Source: Symsagittifera roscoffensis (Eukaryota > Xenacoelomorpha > Acoela > Convolutidae). From it: 64,000 nt of DNA. The notes below the pieces were generated by a model. That model had not been told where the DNA came from. It saw nothing but the letters and a program-made list of their open reading frames with translations, and made no database searches. Positions 1-10,015 of this stretch are shown here, piece after piece. The stretch lies in assembly GCF_963678635.1 (NCBI RefSeq), contig NC_087066.1, positions 31,625,301-31,689,300 of the forward strand. Direction: 5' to 3'. The translations under genes were made by a program, and so were the position numbers. Positions within the stretch are counted from its first letter, which is position 1, and every line of letters begins with the position of its first letter.

Positions 1-453
1 TATGTTGGGGGAACATCATAACAAACGGTTAAAAATCTCTGATAAAAAACTTTTACTTATTTGTGTTCAAATAAAAACAATGCCATTCCAATTGTGCCAT
101 TCCAAACGTGCTTGAACAATTGATGGCATTCACGTTTGTTTTTGGCCAACTTCCTGGAAAACGAACGCAGCAGCTGACTACCTCTCACGGATAATCATTA
201 ATCTTGCATTGAAAATTCAGCCCTGAGTGAGTCAGCAATTTCGTGTTGTAACAGTTGCAGTAAGTTTTGATCCTAAGGTTCCTGATATTTTGCTCTCTCA
301 AAAAACGAAGATCTGTTTATAAGTAACCCAGAAAAGAGCTTCATAGCAAAGGATAGATCCTACATTTTAGGATATTCTATCGTTTTGCAAACAAATTCAT
401 TGTTAGCATCGAACTCCATAAGATTTTTTTTTATTATTTTTTTAATATAATCA
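1..453. other. AT-rich stretch, no gene seen
   Basis: No reading frame of convincing length or composition is present. A few short local repeats occur (a 'cattccaa' motif near 85-107), but nothing assigns the stretch to a family. It may be flanking DNA of the repeat that starts at 454. Confidence 0.5.
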
Positions 454-531
454 GAAGGTCAAAAGTATCATAGTAACCGAGGTTACAGTCAGGAGTCCCT
501 TCATCACGTATTCCAGTCAAAATCCTTGGAA
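454..531 (-). repeat. Dispersed 78-bp coding-like repeat, copy 1 of 4
   Basis: Nearly the same sequence occurs at about 37494-37567 (minus), 43799-43880 (minus) and 52331-52405 (plus). Read on the minus strand it gives a peptide containing ILTGIRDEGTPD and LGYYDTFD. In the other three copies it sits beside hammerhead-like motifs and ends of Penelope-like elements, so it is probably a PLE fragment, perhaps from an N-terminal region. Here it stands alone, and similarity stops sharply after 531. Confidence 0.6.
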
Positions 532-778
532 TTTTCTAGCAACTCGACACGAGATAATATAAAATACAAGTGTTACAAATAAAAAATTTCGTCGAAAGTT
601 ATTTTGTCATTTATTGTTCCGAGTACGCAAGCGGCGTTCGCAATCTGTATTGCCAGGGAGATTCTCTGTTTTAAAAAGCTTCCTGGTCTGGGTTCCTCAC
701 TGCATATGCTTAGGTTCTTACAAAGCTTGCTCAAAAAAATTTCTATGCTGGGGCCGGCCGCGCCCTGAATTTCGAAAG

Positions 779-2097
779 CTAGCGGTTGAAAAAGATATCA
801 GTGACAAGATATTTATACTTGTCAATTTTTTGCTCTTCCGCTTCAGCGGCAGCCGTACCAGGGTTACAAACAGACCCGGCATTAATCCTACAAGGAGCTA
901 AGGAGTCTACTACCGTTACATCCCACAAGAGCTGCTTACCAACAGCCCATGGAACGAGCGTCAAACCGTCTGGTCGCATCTGATCAGTCCTGTAGAGGTG
1001 TCGTGGTTCTAAAACGGACGGAATGTGAGGAGAAGATAAACTCTGCTTTATAAGGGCATTCTGGTTTGAATGCCTTGAGAATCTCCCTGCACTTTTGAGG
1101 CAAGAAAGACCATGCCAACCATCCTCGGTAATGTCTTTTCCGCACACGCATTTATGCCGTTCGCATATTTTTGATCCTAATCGAAGTCCTATCGCAAGTC
1201 TGAGTTGTTGGTTCGACAGTTTTAACCTTAAATTTTTGCACGGGATGACGTTCAACCATTGGGAGCCAAATCTATCTTGGAACGCGTTGAATCTTTTTTA
1301 CGTCCGTTGGTTCGAGTCGTAAAATCAAGTCTGCAATTTCGCTGTCAAAAATTGGCTCCGTCCATTTTTTTTGGATTTCTATTTCCGGAGCCATTTCAAG
1401 TTTTCTAAGTTCAAACCACCGTTTAAGCGCATCATCATAGTTTCCATCCGCATGCTCCAAACCGAAGATCTCGCTCAAGGCATCTTTTGCTCCTACTGAT
1501 GAGGCTAAGAAAGCGGGTAAAGCGAGTAGATGAGCGGAAGAAACGCCCAAGCCACCTTTGGCTGCCGGGAGAACTGCTTGCAAAAATTGGTTATCATCCA
1601 TTTTCACGTTAGTGACCTTGCATAACGAATTTCTTAATTTAATTATCGTAGTGTTCCAAAAATTCATTTTGCAAAAAACAAGGGCTCGTACGCAAAAAAT
1701 ATAGGAGTTTTGGCATGCTAAAGCAATTTTTCAGGAGGTAAAAACCATAATGCGCGTCTAAATTGTCAATGACATCCCAGATTTTTTCAGGTTCCTTAAT
1801 TTTTTTGTCGAGCAATTCTTTTCACCAAAGTTCGCCGATGAGAGATCCTAAAATGAGGAGATCTTCTTTTGCTTTTATTTTTATTTTGGGGCATATTTTT
1901 GGCAATTAAGTTAAAATTGAACTATACTGTGTACTAGTAGTCGGTCCCAAAAAACAAAGTTCGCACTTCTCAGTGTTCAAGCTCAGGCCGTAAATTTGTT
2001 CCGATTTCAGAATGTTTTTAAGGTCCCGGAGTACTACCTTATAGTCGTCGGCTAAATTCCCATCATCTAAATACCAGATGTTATTTTTCGACTCCAA
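779..2097 (-). pseudogene. Non-LTR retrotransposon remnant: RT palm/thumb plus restriction-like endonuclease tail
   Basis: Read from 2097 down to 779, frames join across frameshifts. First comes an RT catalytic motif YLDDG followed by a GLSLN..KCEL block (about 2097-1906). Next is a thumb-like part with HYGF...SMPKLLYFLRTSPC (about 1830-1670), then LPAAKGGLGVSSAHLLALPAFLAS (split here for length: residues about 33-56 of the 1667-1272 frame). Last is a C-terminal part (1255-779) with CVCG...HGLSC, RFSRHS, then RPDG and WDVTVVD. The CCHC cluster followed by RPD-x(15)-D resembles the restriction-like endonuclease of R2-type elements. The upstream part of RT is missing, so the copy is 5' truncated. 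It is dead through frameshifts near 1260 and 1670-1900. The RT assignment is firm; the RLE class is inferred from motif spacing. Confidence 0.75.
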
Positions 2098-2221
2098 TTG
2101 TTTGACTAGTGTATGAATTGTTTCCGCAAAAGGGGTGGGGCTTCAGGATCATCTTGCTGAGTTCCGTCTTCTGACATTATCACAGAGCTTCCGTAAAAAA
2201 GGTAACTAGGTCTTCAATTAG

Positions 2222-2265
2222 AGTTTTGATTTGAAGACACTATAAGATGACTTCAAATCAAAACT
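2222..2265. repeat. Perfect 15-bp hairpin
   Basis: AGTTTTGATTTGAAG at 2222-2236 is followed after 14 bases by its exact reverse complement at 2251-2265. It could be the end of a small inverted-repeat transposon or a chance foldback. No flanking duplication was recognised. Confidence 0.6.
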
Positions 2266-3825
2266 GAGAAACTTCAAAAGCAATTCTTGATACGCCCGTT
2301 TATAGCAATTTCACAGTCTCCAGTAGCATGCAACGTGTGTCCCAAGTAACAAAACTGACTAACACTCTCTAACTCGTCAAAACTGTTACGGGGTGCAGGA
2401 TCACTTGCAGCTGGGGTTTGGCATGTTGTGCCAGTCGGTCATATTTGGAAATTTGACCCTGAGGAATACGGACAACGTAATTTTGGGGTAAAATATAATT
2501 TTTCAAAAATTCGAATTGAGCCTGTCATGCTCTCCTTTCTCGCGAAAACTGAAAATCTCAGAAATACAAGATCAGAACAACCGAGATACAATCGCGGGAA
2601 AGTGGTGAAAAAAAAGCAGCTGGAAATTGCTATACGCATTTTCCAGATAGTAATAAAACACGAGTAGAGCTGTCCTATCCTGAATAGGAAGCAGAGCGAT
2701 TGTAAACAGAGCAGAGACAGATAAGAGGTGAACCAGAGTGAAAACTCAGTGGAAAGGTGGACAGCAGGGGTATCCCAATGGTCCAATTCCAAAACTTAAT
2801 TCTCGAGTCAAAACTCATTTCCCTTGCTGGAATTCATTGATTACAAACTTCTTGAGTTAAAACTTAATTACCTAATGCTAGAGTTACTGATTAATTTAGT
2901 TACCTCAATTCTCGAGTGTGCTGGTATGTCAGTACCCAATTTAATTTTCTTGAGTGTATTTTATAATTGTTATGATTGTTATGTTGAGATAAGGAGAGTT
3001 TTAGGTTGATCCATCTGAAATGGATCAAAATTCCACTGACTAACAAAAACTAAACATACGGACTGTTCCGACCCCGTTTTTAACGGCGTTCGCGTATTTT
3101 GGGTATTTTGAGACCTAAGTATGGGGACGTTCTTATTTTCTGGAGTGGGTGGGGGGGTATTTTGGTAGTGGCCTTTAAGCTGTACCGAGGGTTTTAGTTT
3201 CATGTCGCAAGTGACCCGAATGGGCTCCGACCTTTCGAGGTAGCAAAACACAAGAGATAGTGTCCCTGACTCTTGAGCCAATGGTTATAGGGCCTATTTT
3301 TCTTTAACCTCATATGTGACTTAAGTAGGCGACTGTTACATAGTGTTTTTAATGGCGCTTCTGGGCGTTTTTACGACATCATGACTACGGAGTAGAACCC
3401 ACTTGACTCAGCTCCGGGCTACATGCCCATTATAGAGTACCGGTGGTACGGTTCAGCGGGAACGTGTAAACCTTCCGGTCGTACCGTGATAGCTTTTTAA
3501 GAAAATTCGAGAAAATTTCCTGGTACGCTCTCCGAACGAGGCCTAGCTAACCGAGTAAGCGGAGGTAACTAGGGGACTAAAAAACGAGCAAAAAGTCAAA
3601 AAGCGAAACAAAAACCGAAAAATAATAGAAAAAGGAACAAAAACCATAAAACAAAAAGTGACAGTGACTTTGACACCAGATTAGTTGGATCAAAACCTTA
3701 ATATTAACTAAATAGTATACCCATACTGTTTTCATAAGACCGATCGTTTCAACCATTTCAGCAATTTAAAAAGGTGCCCGAGTGTGGGGCGTTGTCAAGG
3801 GTTTTCAGATAGCTTGCAACTTAGC
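2266..3825. other. Non-coding stretch, no gene recognised
   Basis: Short open frames exist on both strands (for example 2428-2667 plus, 2439-2792 minus), but none has recognisable motifs and they overlap one another antisense. Runs of 'ctcgagt/cttgagt' occur near 2800-2920. GC content rises after about 3000, towards the large gypsy element, so part of this may be its leader or terminal repeat. I could not match it to the sequence beyond 29.8 kb. Confidence 0.4.
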
Positions 3826-4140
3826 TGGACCACTAGGAGACTTGACTGGAAAAGGTGACCAGCCAAGCAGGAAAGTGGTTCACAACAAGGGAACCCGACA
3901 CGTGCTGGATACTACAAGGGGACATCCAGCACTGACGGAACCGAACAGAGAAGGCCCACAGAGGTGTTTTGTTTGGTCAATCTACGAACCACTGGGAGAC
4001 TGGACTGGAACAGGTAATCAGCACAGTGGGAAAGTGGTGCTGGAGAGAGGTGCTGGACGAGCCAAGGAGACAACCATCACGGAATAATCAGAACAACCAG
4101 AAGGGGACACACAGAGGAGTTCTGGTTGGTCAATCGGGTT
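3826..4140 (+). repeat. Imperfect direct repeat, period about 160 bp, two units
   Basis: A 50-bp block at 3826-3875 (starting ccactaggagacttgactgg) recurs with substitutions at 3989-4038. The next block, with cacagaggtgtt and ttggtcaatc at 3957-3982, recurs at 4113-4134. The spacing is about 158-163 bp. The open frames across it (3782-4087 and 3969-4166) are probably a by-product of the repeat. Confidence 0.6.
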
Positions 4141-4805
4141 TCGTTAGAATCCACATTACATTATAGGAGATAAGTGTAAAATTGGATAAGCGGAACCCCA
4201 CCGTTTTGAGGAACGTTTTTACTTGAGCAGAGCTTGGAAACAGGTTCTACGGTTTTCTCTCGAGAGGTTTAGCACCCAGCGCTTAAGGTAATTTTCGGCT
4301 TAAGAGGGGGCTAAAAAGGGGGAGGATAGGAGGGGGCTGGTTAGGTTAGAGATTGGCGGTTGCAAATTGTAAAAAGGGGGAACACGTTATAGTAAGTAAT
4401 CAATCGATATCGTCAATTTAGTTACATTATAATCTTACACGCGTGAATTATAGAGAGAGGATATCTAATTCTAAGATCGAAATAAGGTAGGTCTCCTGGT
4501 AGGGTCGGGTGGGGGAACTGAAATAGACAGTTTTTGAAACCCGGAAGGACAATACCACATAAGAATGTTAAGAAGGGGGGAGGAAAACGCGTGGCAATCA
4601 GGTACCAGACATTTTTTTTTACGAAAGGGCGACATTGGTCACTTTTAATTTTAGGTGGGTTCATCTTTCTGTTTTTATAACTTTTTTATTGTTTGTGTTT
4701 TTACGTTTTCGGTACTAATTTTATCGGTTTTTTGAACGGATAGGTGATCACAAAACACCAGCGAACAAGTTGAATTTCAACTTGCATCAGATTAATAAAG
4801 GATGA
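4141..4805. other. Non-coding stretch, nothing recognised
   Basis: Purine-rich, with G runs near 4310-4340 and 4376-4380. No plausible gene, RNA gene or clear repeat was seen. It lies between two repeat blocks upstream of gag, so it may be leader sequence of the gypsy element. Confidence 0.4.
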
Positions 4806-5329
4806 TAATTCAGGGGTGTTAGCATTTGAAACTTTTGGCCAGTAAGGTTGGTTTTGGGGAAATTTTTACATCAGAGCTCAAGTGGTGGTACCGGGGATAG
4901 TGGTTCAAGACTACCGGGGATAAGGTTCAAAGAAGAAGAGGAAATCAGTTTGTCCCAACACTAAGGAAGAAGGGGTCTTCGGACAGTGTGTGTGTCCCAA
5001 CACTATAGTGACGAAGTCCTGGGACAGTACGAAGAAGTCTTGGGACGGTACCAAGAAGTGGTACCGTCTTCTTGGTAATTCAGGGGTGTTAGCATTTGAA
5101 ACCTTTGGCCAGTAAGTTTGGTTTTGGGGAAATTTTTATATCAGAGCTCAAGTGGTGGTACCGGGGATAGTGGTTCAAGAGTACCGGGGTTAAGGTTCAA
5201 AGAAGAAGAGGAAATCAGTTTGTCCCAACACTAAGGAAGAAGGGGTCTTGGGACAGTGTGTGTGTCCCAACACTAAAGTGACGAAGTCCTGGCACAGTAC
5301 GAAGAAGTCTTGGGACGGTACCAAGAAGT
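4806..5329 (+). repeat. 270-bp direct tandem duplication
   Basis: The sequence starting 'taattcaggggtgttagcat' at 4806 starts again at 5076. The two copies run in parallel, with few differences, to 5059 and 5329 respectively. Both end in the first unit of the 21-bp minisatellite. A short foldback at the copy boundary (5044-5079) marks the junction. Confidence 0.85.
5044..5079. repeat. Foldback at the duplication boundary
   Basis: Here 'gacggtacc' is followed by its reverse complement 'ggtaccgtc', and 'taccaagaag' is followed by 'cttcttggta'. The two nested palindromes overlap. This is the kind of scar left by template switching during repeat growth. Confidence 0.6.
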
Positions 5330-5862
5330 CTTGGGACAGAGCGGAAAAGTCTTGGGACAGTACCAGGAAGTCTTGGGACAGAGCGGAAAGTCGTGGTACA
5401 GTACCAGGAAGTCTTGGGACAGAGCGGAAAAGTCTTGGGACAGTACCAGGAAGTCTTGAGACAGAGCGGAAAAGTGTTGGGACAGTACCAAAAGGTCTTG
5501 GGACAGTACCAGGAAGTCTTGGGACAGTACAGAAAAGTCTTGGGACAGTGCCGAAAAGTCTTGGGACAGTACAGAAAAGTCTTGGGATAGTACAGAAAAA
5601 TCCTGGGACAGTACACAAAAGTCTTAGAACACTACCGCAAAGGCTTGGGACAGTACCAAAAGGTCTTGGGACAGTACAGAAAAGTCTTGGAACAGTACAG
5701 AAAAGTCTTGGGACACTATCGCAGAGTCTTGGGACAGTGCCAAAAGGTCTTGGGGCAGTACTACGAAGTCTTGGGACACTAATGAAAAGTCTTGGGACGG
5801 TACGAAGAGGTCTTGGGACGTGCTAAGTGTTCCGACATCTGAGCCAAAAGGGTCTTGGGACA
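5288..5862 (+). repeat. 21-bp minisatellite, roughly 26 units
   Basis: Units read aagtcttgggacagtaccag plus one base. In the first third, two variants alternate: one has 'agagcgga', the other 'gtaccagg', giving a 42-bp higher-order period. Towards the 3' side the variants become mixed (gtacagaaa, gtgccgaaa, gtaccaaaa). Because 21 is a multiple of three, the array stays open in several frames on both strands (a heptad KSWDRAE or KSWDSTR on plus), but these frames are products of periodicity. Confidence 0.9.
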
Positions 5863-6187
5863 GTGCGAGGTAGCCCAACACTGGAGTGGTAGGCATTGGG
5901 ACAGTGTGAAATATACAAATACTTAAGTGAAGAGTTCAAAGGAGCGGTCAGAGCGATAGAAATCAAGAAAAATCTGCTCTAATAAGATCACGAACTGAAA
6001 AATTTTTTACTTAAGAAAATTAGAAATAATTTTTAGAAATTTTATCCTTAGAAAAGAAATTTGTAAATATTAGTATTGTACATAGAAAAAATTGTAAATA
6101 AGAATCACGAGGCGAAGTAGGGTACCGATTGCAAAAAAGAGAGTACAAGAGTCAAAGACTAATCATAACTCTTCGCAACGAAAAGCA
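5863..6187 (+). other. Putative leader of the gypsy element
   Basis: An AT-rich stretch between the minisatellite and the first gag frame. No terminal repeat boundary, primer-binding site or promoter could be assigned. It does not resemble the sequence that follows the last accessory gene at 29.8 kb. Confidence 0.35.
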
Positions 6188-8193
6188 ATGCCGTCGGTCC
6201 AAAAAGTAATGAGAAAGAACTTTTCAGTGAGCATGGTCAATACAAGAAGTGCAAAAGAGAACAAAACGAGAGTAAGCGCTGAAGAGGGACGAACGGTACC
6301 TGCTACAGAAATTTACCTAGAGACACCAGACCAGAGCGTTGACGAAGTGGACAGGGAAATAACAGAGTCAACACCAATGCCGAAAGTGGAAGAACAATAA
6401 AAGAAGACGATGAAGTTCTCGCCGATTGACATTGTAGATGATACAACGAGCAACACACCGGAAACGATAAAAGATGACTCTCATGCAGAAAGAACGTCGT
6501 TCACAGAGAGGATTGCAATGATGGTCGGGATGAAACCAAGAGAGAATGTTGAAATAGCACCTACGACCGAGAAAGGCAAGACATTTGGAACGGTTTCTGC
6601 AGTAGCAACAGAAGACAATCGAGACGATGATCATGCCGATCCTGTAGCAACAGCTAGCCACGAGGCAACAATAGAAAATGGGACAACAGCTAACCAGCAG
6701 AAAACACCTTTACTTGAGCAGAGTGACTTGATGGCGAAGCTGGAACAAATCGATAAACAACTGAAGTACAGTGAAGATGATCGACAATTGCTAAAAAGAG
6801 GAAATCAGATATAATAAGCACGAGAGCCTGGATCACTGCTTCAATCTGGCGAAGGCAACTGAAAAGAAGCTACAACAAATGGCAGATAAAATAGAGGCTA
6901 CAGACAAGGAGAGAGAGAAGCTCATCAAAAAAGACATGCAAGAAATGAAGCAACGGTATGACACTGTGAACAGCAAGTCAGGGAGTCTGGAGACGAGAAT
7001 GGACACAATGAGCAGAGACCAGGCTGAAAGTTCATGTGTCTTACAAGCCAAATTGGATGCCATCTTGAGAAACACTACATCACAAGACAAGCCGGTAACA
7101 GATCGAACGCAGGGAAACAGAGTCGATTTTGTGGAACCACAACGGAACAAGCGGGAGTCAACACCGTTACCGTTACCACGGGGTGCAGCGAGCATAGGAT
7201 CAGGGGGGCAAGGACAATTATGAAGAGTGGAACCTCAGACACGACAAGTGGTCCGGGGGACTCCACAACAAGCAACAATGTGGGACCTGATGCCATAACG
7301 TGGACTAGCACCTGGGAGATGATGATTAGGACATTGGAAGCGTTCGCTACGAGGAAGACGGACTCGAGTGAAAGAGGAGGAAGCAAATCCAGGAAAACCT
7401 TCAAGAAGCCAAAAGATATTAAGGACGCCTCAGACGGATGCATTGACACTTGGGTAGAAGTCATGAGACTACACTTGGAACAAGACAACTTGAACGACGA
7501 GAGACAAGCCTGCACAGCGATACTCAGCAATTTGGAAGGCACGGCGTTAAAATGTGTAGTTGCAAAGAAGGAAGAGGAACGTGATACTGCAGACAAAATC
7601 TTCGAAATATTCTTGAACCTATTCGGATCGGGAATGAAGGGTCACCAGGCTATGATGAGATTCGAAAAGAGAAGACAGAGGGACGATGAATCAATCGATC
7701 GGTTCCTGGACGATTTGAGAGCTTGAGAAGAAGGAGTGATCCCGAAGAATCAACAAATAGAAGGAACTTCAGCATCGCCTCGAAATTTATCGATGGGGTT
7801 AAAAGTGACGACTTGAAAACAATGTTAGCAACATATTATGCACTATCGAAAGACAATGCACCGACGCCGGAAGGAAGAGATGAGACAGAAATCAAGGGAG
7901 TACATGTTGATGAAACCAAAGAAGTACTCGTACCCAGAGAATAGAAACATGCAAGGGGGAATCAACCGCAGAGGTCATCATGGTACAAGACTAGAGATGA
8001 TATGGACAAACGCAGGTCATGCGCAAATTGCGGTCAGCGGATCATCATGTGGCGGATTGCACGACAAACAAGCAAGGCATGAAGAGTCTGGGATATGCGC
8101 TCGATGAGGAAGATATGACCCAGACGGAAGATCATCAAGATAGGTGCAAGATGCTTCTTCTGCAATCAAGAGCGCCACTTTAAGATGGAGTGC
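6188..8193 (+). pseudogene. gag: gag (capsid and two CCHC zinc knuckles), broken
   Basis: Structural polyprotein of a Ty3/gypsy-type retrotransposon. It is read in pieces: 6188-6814 (in-frame TAA at 6398), 6816-7223, 7230-7726, then 7723-7880 and 7880-8040, with a frame change at each joint. An acidic N-terminal region is followed by a coiled coil (about 6720-7080). A retrotransposon gag capsid-like segment follows (about 7400-7870), with GSGMKGHQAMMRFEKRRQ and DESIDRFLDDLRA, then a basic linker. Two nucleocapsid knuckles can be seen: a first CANCG...H...C near 8021-8060, which needs a 1-base frame correction, and a second CFFCNQERHFKMEC at 8152-8193. At least five disruptions make it non-functional. 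The start is the first ATG of the open stretch. Confidence 0.8.
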
Positions 8194-9320
8194 CCCTTGT
8201 TTTGGGAAGCAGTGAAGAACCAAAGTCACCAAGTCACCCCAAACACAAGCTGGCCCTGGCGGCGGTACAGAACACAAGTAACAGGCAAGCCGAGGGTAGT
8301 GCAAGTTAAGAACGCCATAGAAGCCGAGAACAAGAATCCTCTAGCAATAAACTATGAAAAGGCAGCGGCGGAAGCCATCAACAAAGTGAAACAAGATCTA
8401 GCGACGAAAGAGATCGAGCAACGACTAAAGCAGGAAATCGAAAGGCAGAAGTTGAATGAGACGTTAAGTATGTCGATGCCGATACCGGAAGCCGAAGTGG
8501 GAGCGACAAGGGGTGGAAATTGCAACAATCTAAAATTGGTGACGAGCAAGCCATTCGGCATAACAAAGATCGGTGCCAGAATAATGTCAAAAATCACTGT
8601 GGGCGGCCATGAAGTAACGAGAAACCTGAGTGAACCGAGCGACCAGACAATAATGCACATCGATGTGTACGCAGATTACTTAAGTGCAATAAGTCCGCAG
8701 ACAACTTCTAGAGCCTTGAGGTCACTACTCAAAAGAGGTGACAGCAAGTCAGTCCGCGTCGAGAATAGGTACACGGAAGCCTATGGTCCGCATGAGGTGG
8801 TGTTAAACATAGATGGGATAAACATCTACACGAAAACTATGATAACATGTGACGAAGACTTAGCGGGACAGATCTACGTGGGCAGGGAAGAACTAAAAGT
8901 GAGATCGATTGGACACTGCGCCATGTTGGAGGAGGATGCAATGCACATCGGGACGGAGGCGGACGTATCAGCACACGTGCTTGACATAAGTGGCAAGAAA
9001 ACACATTACGCGGGTTACTTGATACGGGAGCGGTCTTGAGCATTATACCAATCGAAACTTGGGTGCGAATGGGTTTTGACAAAGATGATTCGATAGACTC
9101 AAGAAAACGGCTATCAGCTGCAAACAAACACCAGAAACTAGGCAGAACACCAATAATAGCCCTAAATCTAGGGGAACACAACCTGTGGATGAGCTTTCTT
9201 GTGATGGAGAATCTAGATGAGTCTGACCAATTCATTTTAGGCAGAGACTTCATCAGGAATTTCGACGTAACGATTGATCTGAACAATGCCATGTTCAGGA
9301 TTCGGAACCCGGATAGGTAG
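8194..9320 (+). pseudogene. pol: pol N-terminal region with retroviral-type aspartic protease
   Basis: The frame 8185-9039 continues directly from the second zinc knuckle. It holds a helical, charged linker and then a conserved spacer with DEDLAGQIYVGREELKVRSIG. A frame change near 9010 leads into the protease. The catalytic triad is LLDTGA at 9015-9032 and the C-terminal FILGRDF at 9231-9251, which is the normal pairing for a gypsy aspartic protease. A TAG follows at 9318. The shift lies between the linker and DTGA, so it breaks the protease rather than acting as the usual gag-pol shift. Copy B does not include this region, so it cannot be compared. Confidence 0.85.
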
Positions 9321-10015
9321 TACGTAATTAAACCGGTAAATCTGATAATGGCAAGTGAGAATAAAGCGCCGGTATTCTTGAGTAGGAGGGTAAGGCTGAA
9401 AGCAAATGAAGCGGCAATTGTGAGCTTACGGATGGAAAATGATAATGAGTTTAGTGATAACAAGCATGTATGCATAGTCCCAAATCCAAACAGTCAAAGT
9501 GCTGCTGTTTTAGGAAGATCCTTCTCGATAACCAAGAGCGGCCTCTGCGTCAGTGTCTTGTTGAATACTCTTAACATACCCATCACAATCCAGAGGGAGA
9601 GGATGCTTCTTTGAAAACTCGATATGAAATGACTGAAAACGTAAAAGAGAATGAAGTACTTGAATCCCAGTCACAGGGACAAGATTTGTATCTTGAGACG
9701 ATTGAAGAAAATAAAAGATTCATCAGGTCTTTTGAAGTCATTTAATTCAGAGACAGACGATGGACTTTCGAGCTGTTCCAGTTCCCCAGAAAGATCCACA
9801 CTAGAGGAAATGGAAATGGATAAACCAGTTTTACCTGAAATAGAGCACTTGAGGGGCAAGGTAACGGATGAACACCTCGAAGCCATCAAGGATGTACTAG
9901 AGAGGAATGAGGATGGTTTTTCGAGATATAAAGCAGATATTGGATGTTGTAATTTTGTTGAACAAGAAATAGAGCTTGAAGAGACGGCGGTGCCGCATAG
10001 GGAGGGGCGAGGCGA
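9321..10015 (+). pseudogene. pol linker between protease and reverse transcriptase
   Basis: Coding continues after the TAG at 9318 in the same frame to about 9614 (a segment with VCIVPNPNSQSAAVLGRSF). It then shifts and resumes at 9735-10015 with a segment holding DDGLSSCSSSPERST and EIEHLRGKVTDEHLEAIKDVL. It ends in EIELEETAVPHREG, the conserved lead-in to gypsy RT. Frame changes fall near 9615, 9740 and 10010. No catalytic domain is expected here. Confidence 0.7.

Noticed and set aside
1200-1320. tRNA-like B-box 'ggttcgag' near 1308
   Set aside because: No A-box or cloverleaf can be drawn, and the bases are part of the RT reading frame on minus.
2428-2792. Opposed open frames of 79 and 117 residues
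   Set aside because: They overlap antisense, show no motif and no homology to any element in the window.
4806-5862. CRISPR-like array
   Set aside because: Repeats are contiguous with no unique spacers, in an animal-type sequence with no cas genes. It is a minisatellite.
5190-5896. Several long open frames on both strands (up to 192 residues) in the minisatellite
   Set aside because: The 21-bp period keeps all frames open. Products are low-complexity heptads in every frame, so they are not evidence of a gene.
2266-6187. 5' long terminal repeat of the gypsy element
   Set aside because: No stretch here reappears after 29825, and no primer-binding site could be matched. Left unassigned.
9000-9040. 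Programmed ribosomal frameshift before the protease
   Set aside because: A frame change does fall here, but dozens of other breaks exist in the element and no slippery heptamer is evident. Decay is the simpler reading.
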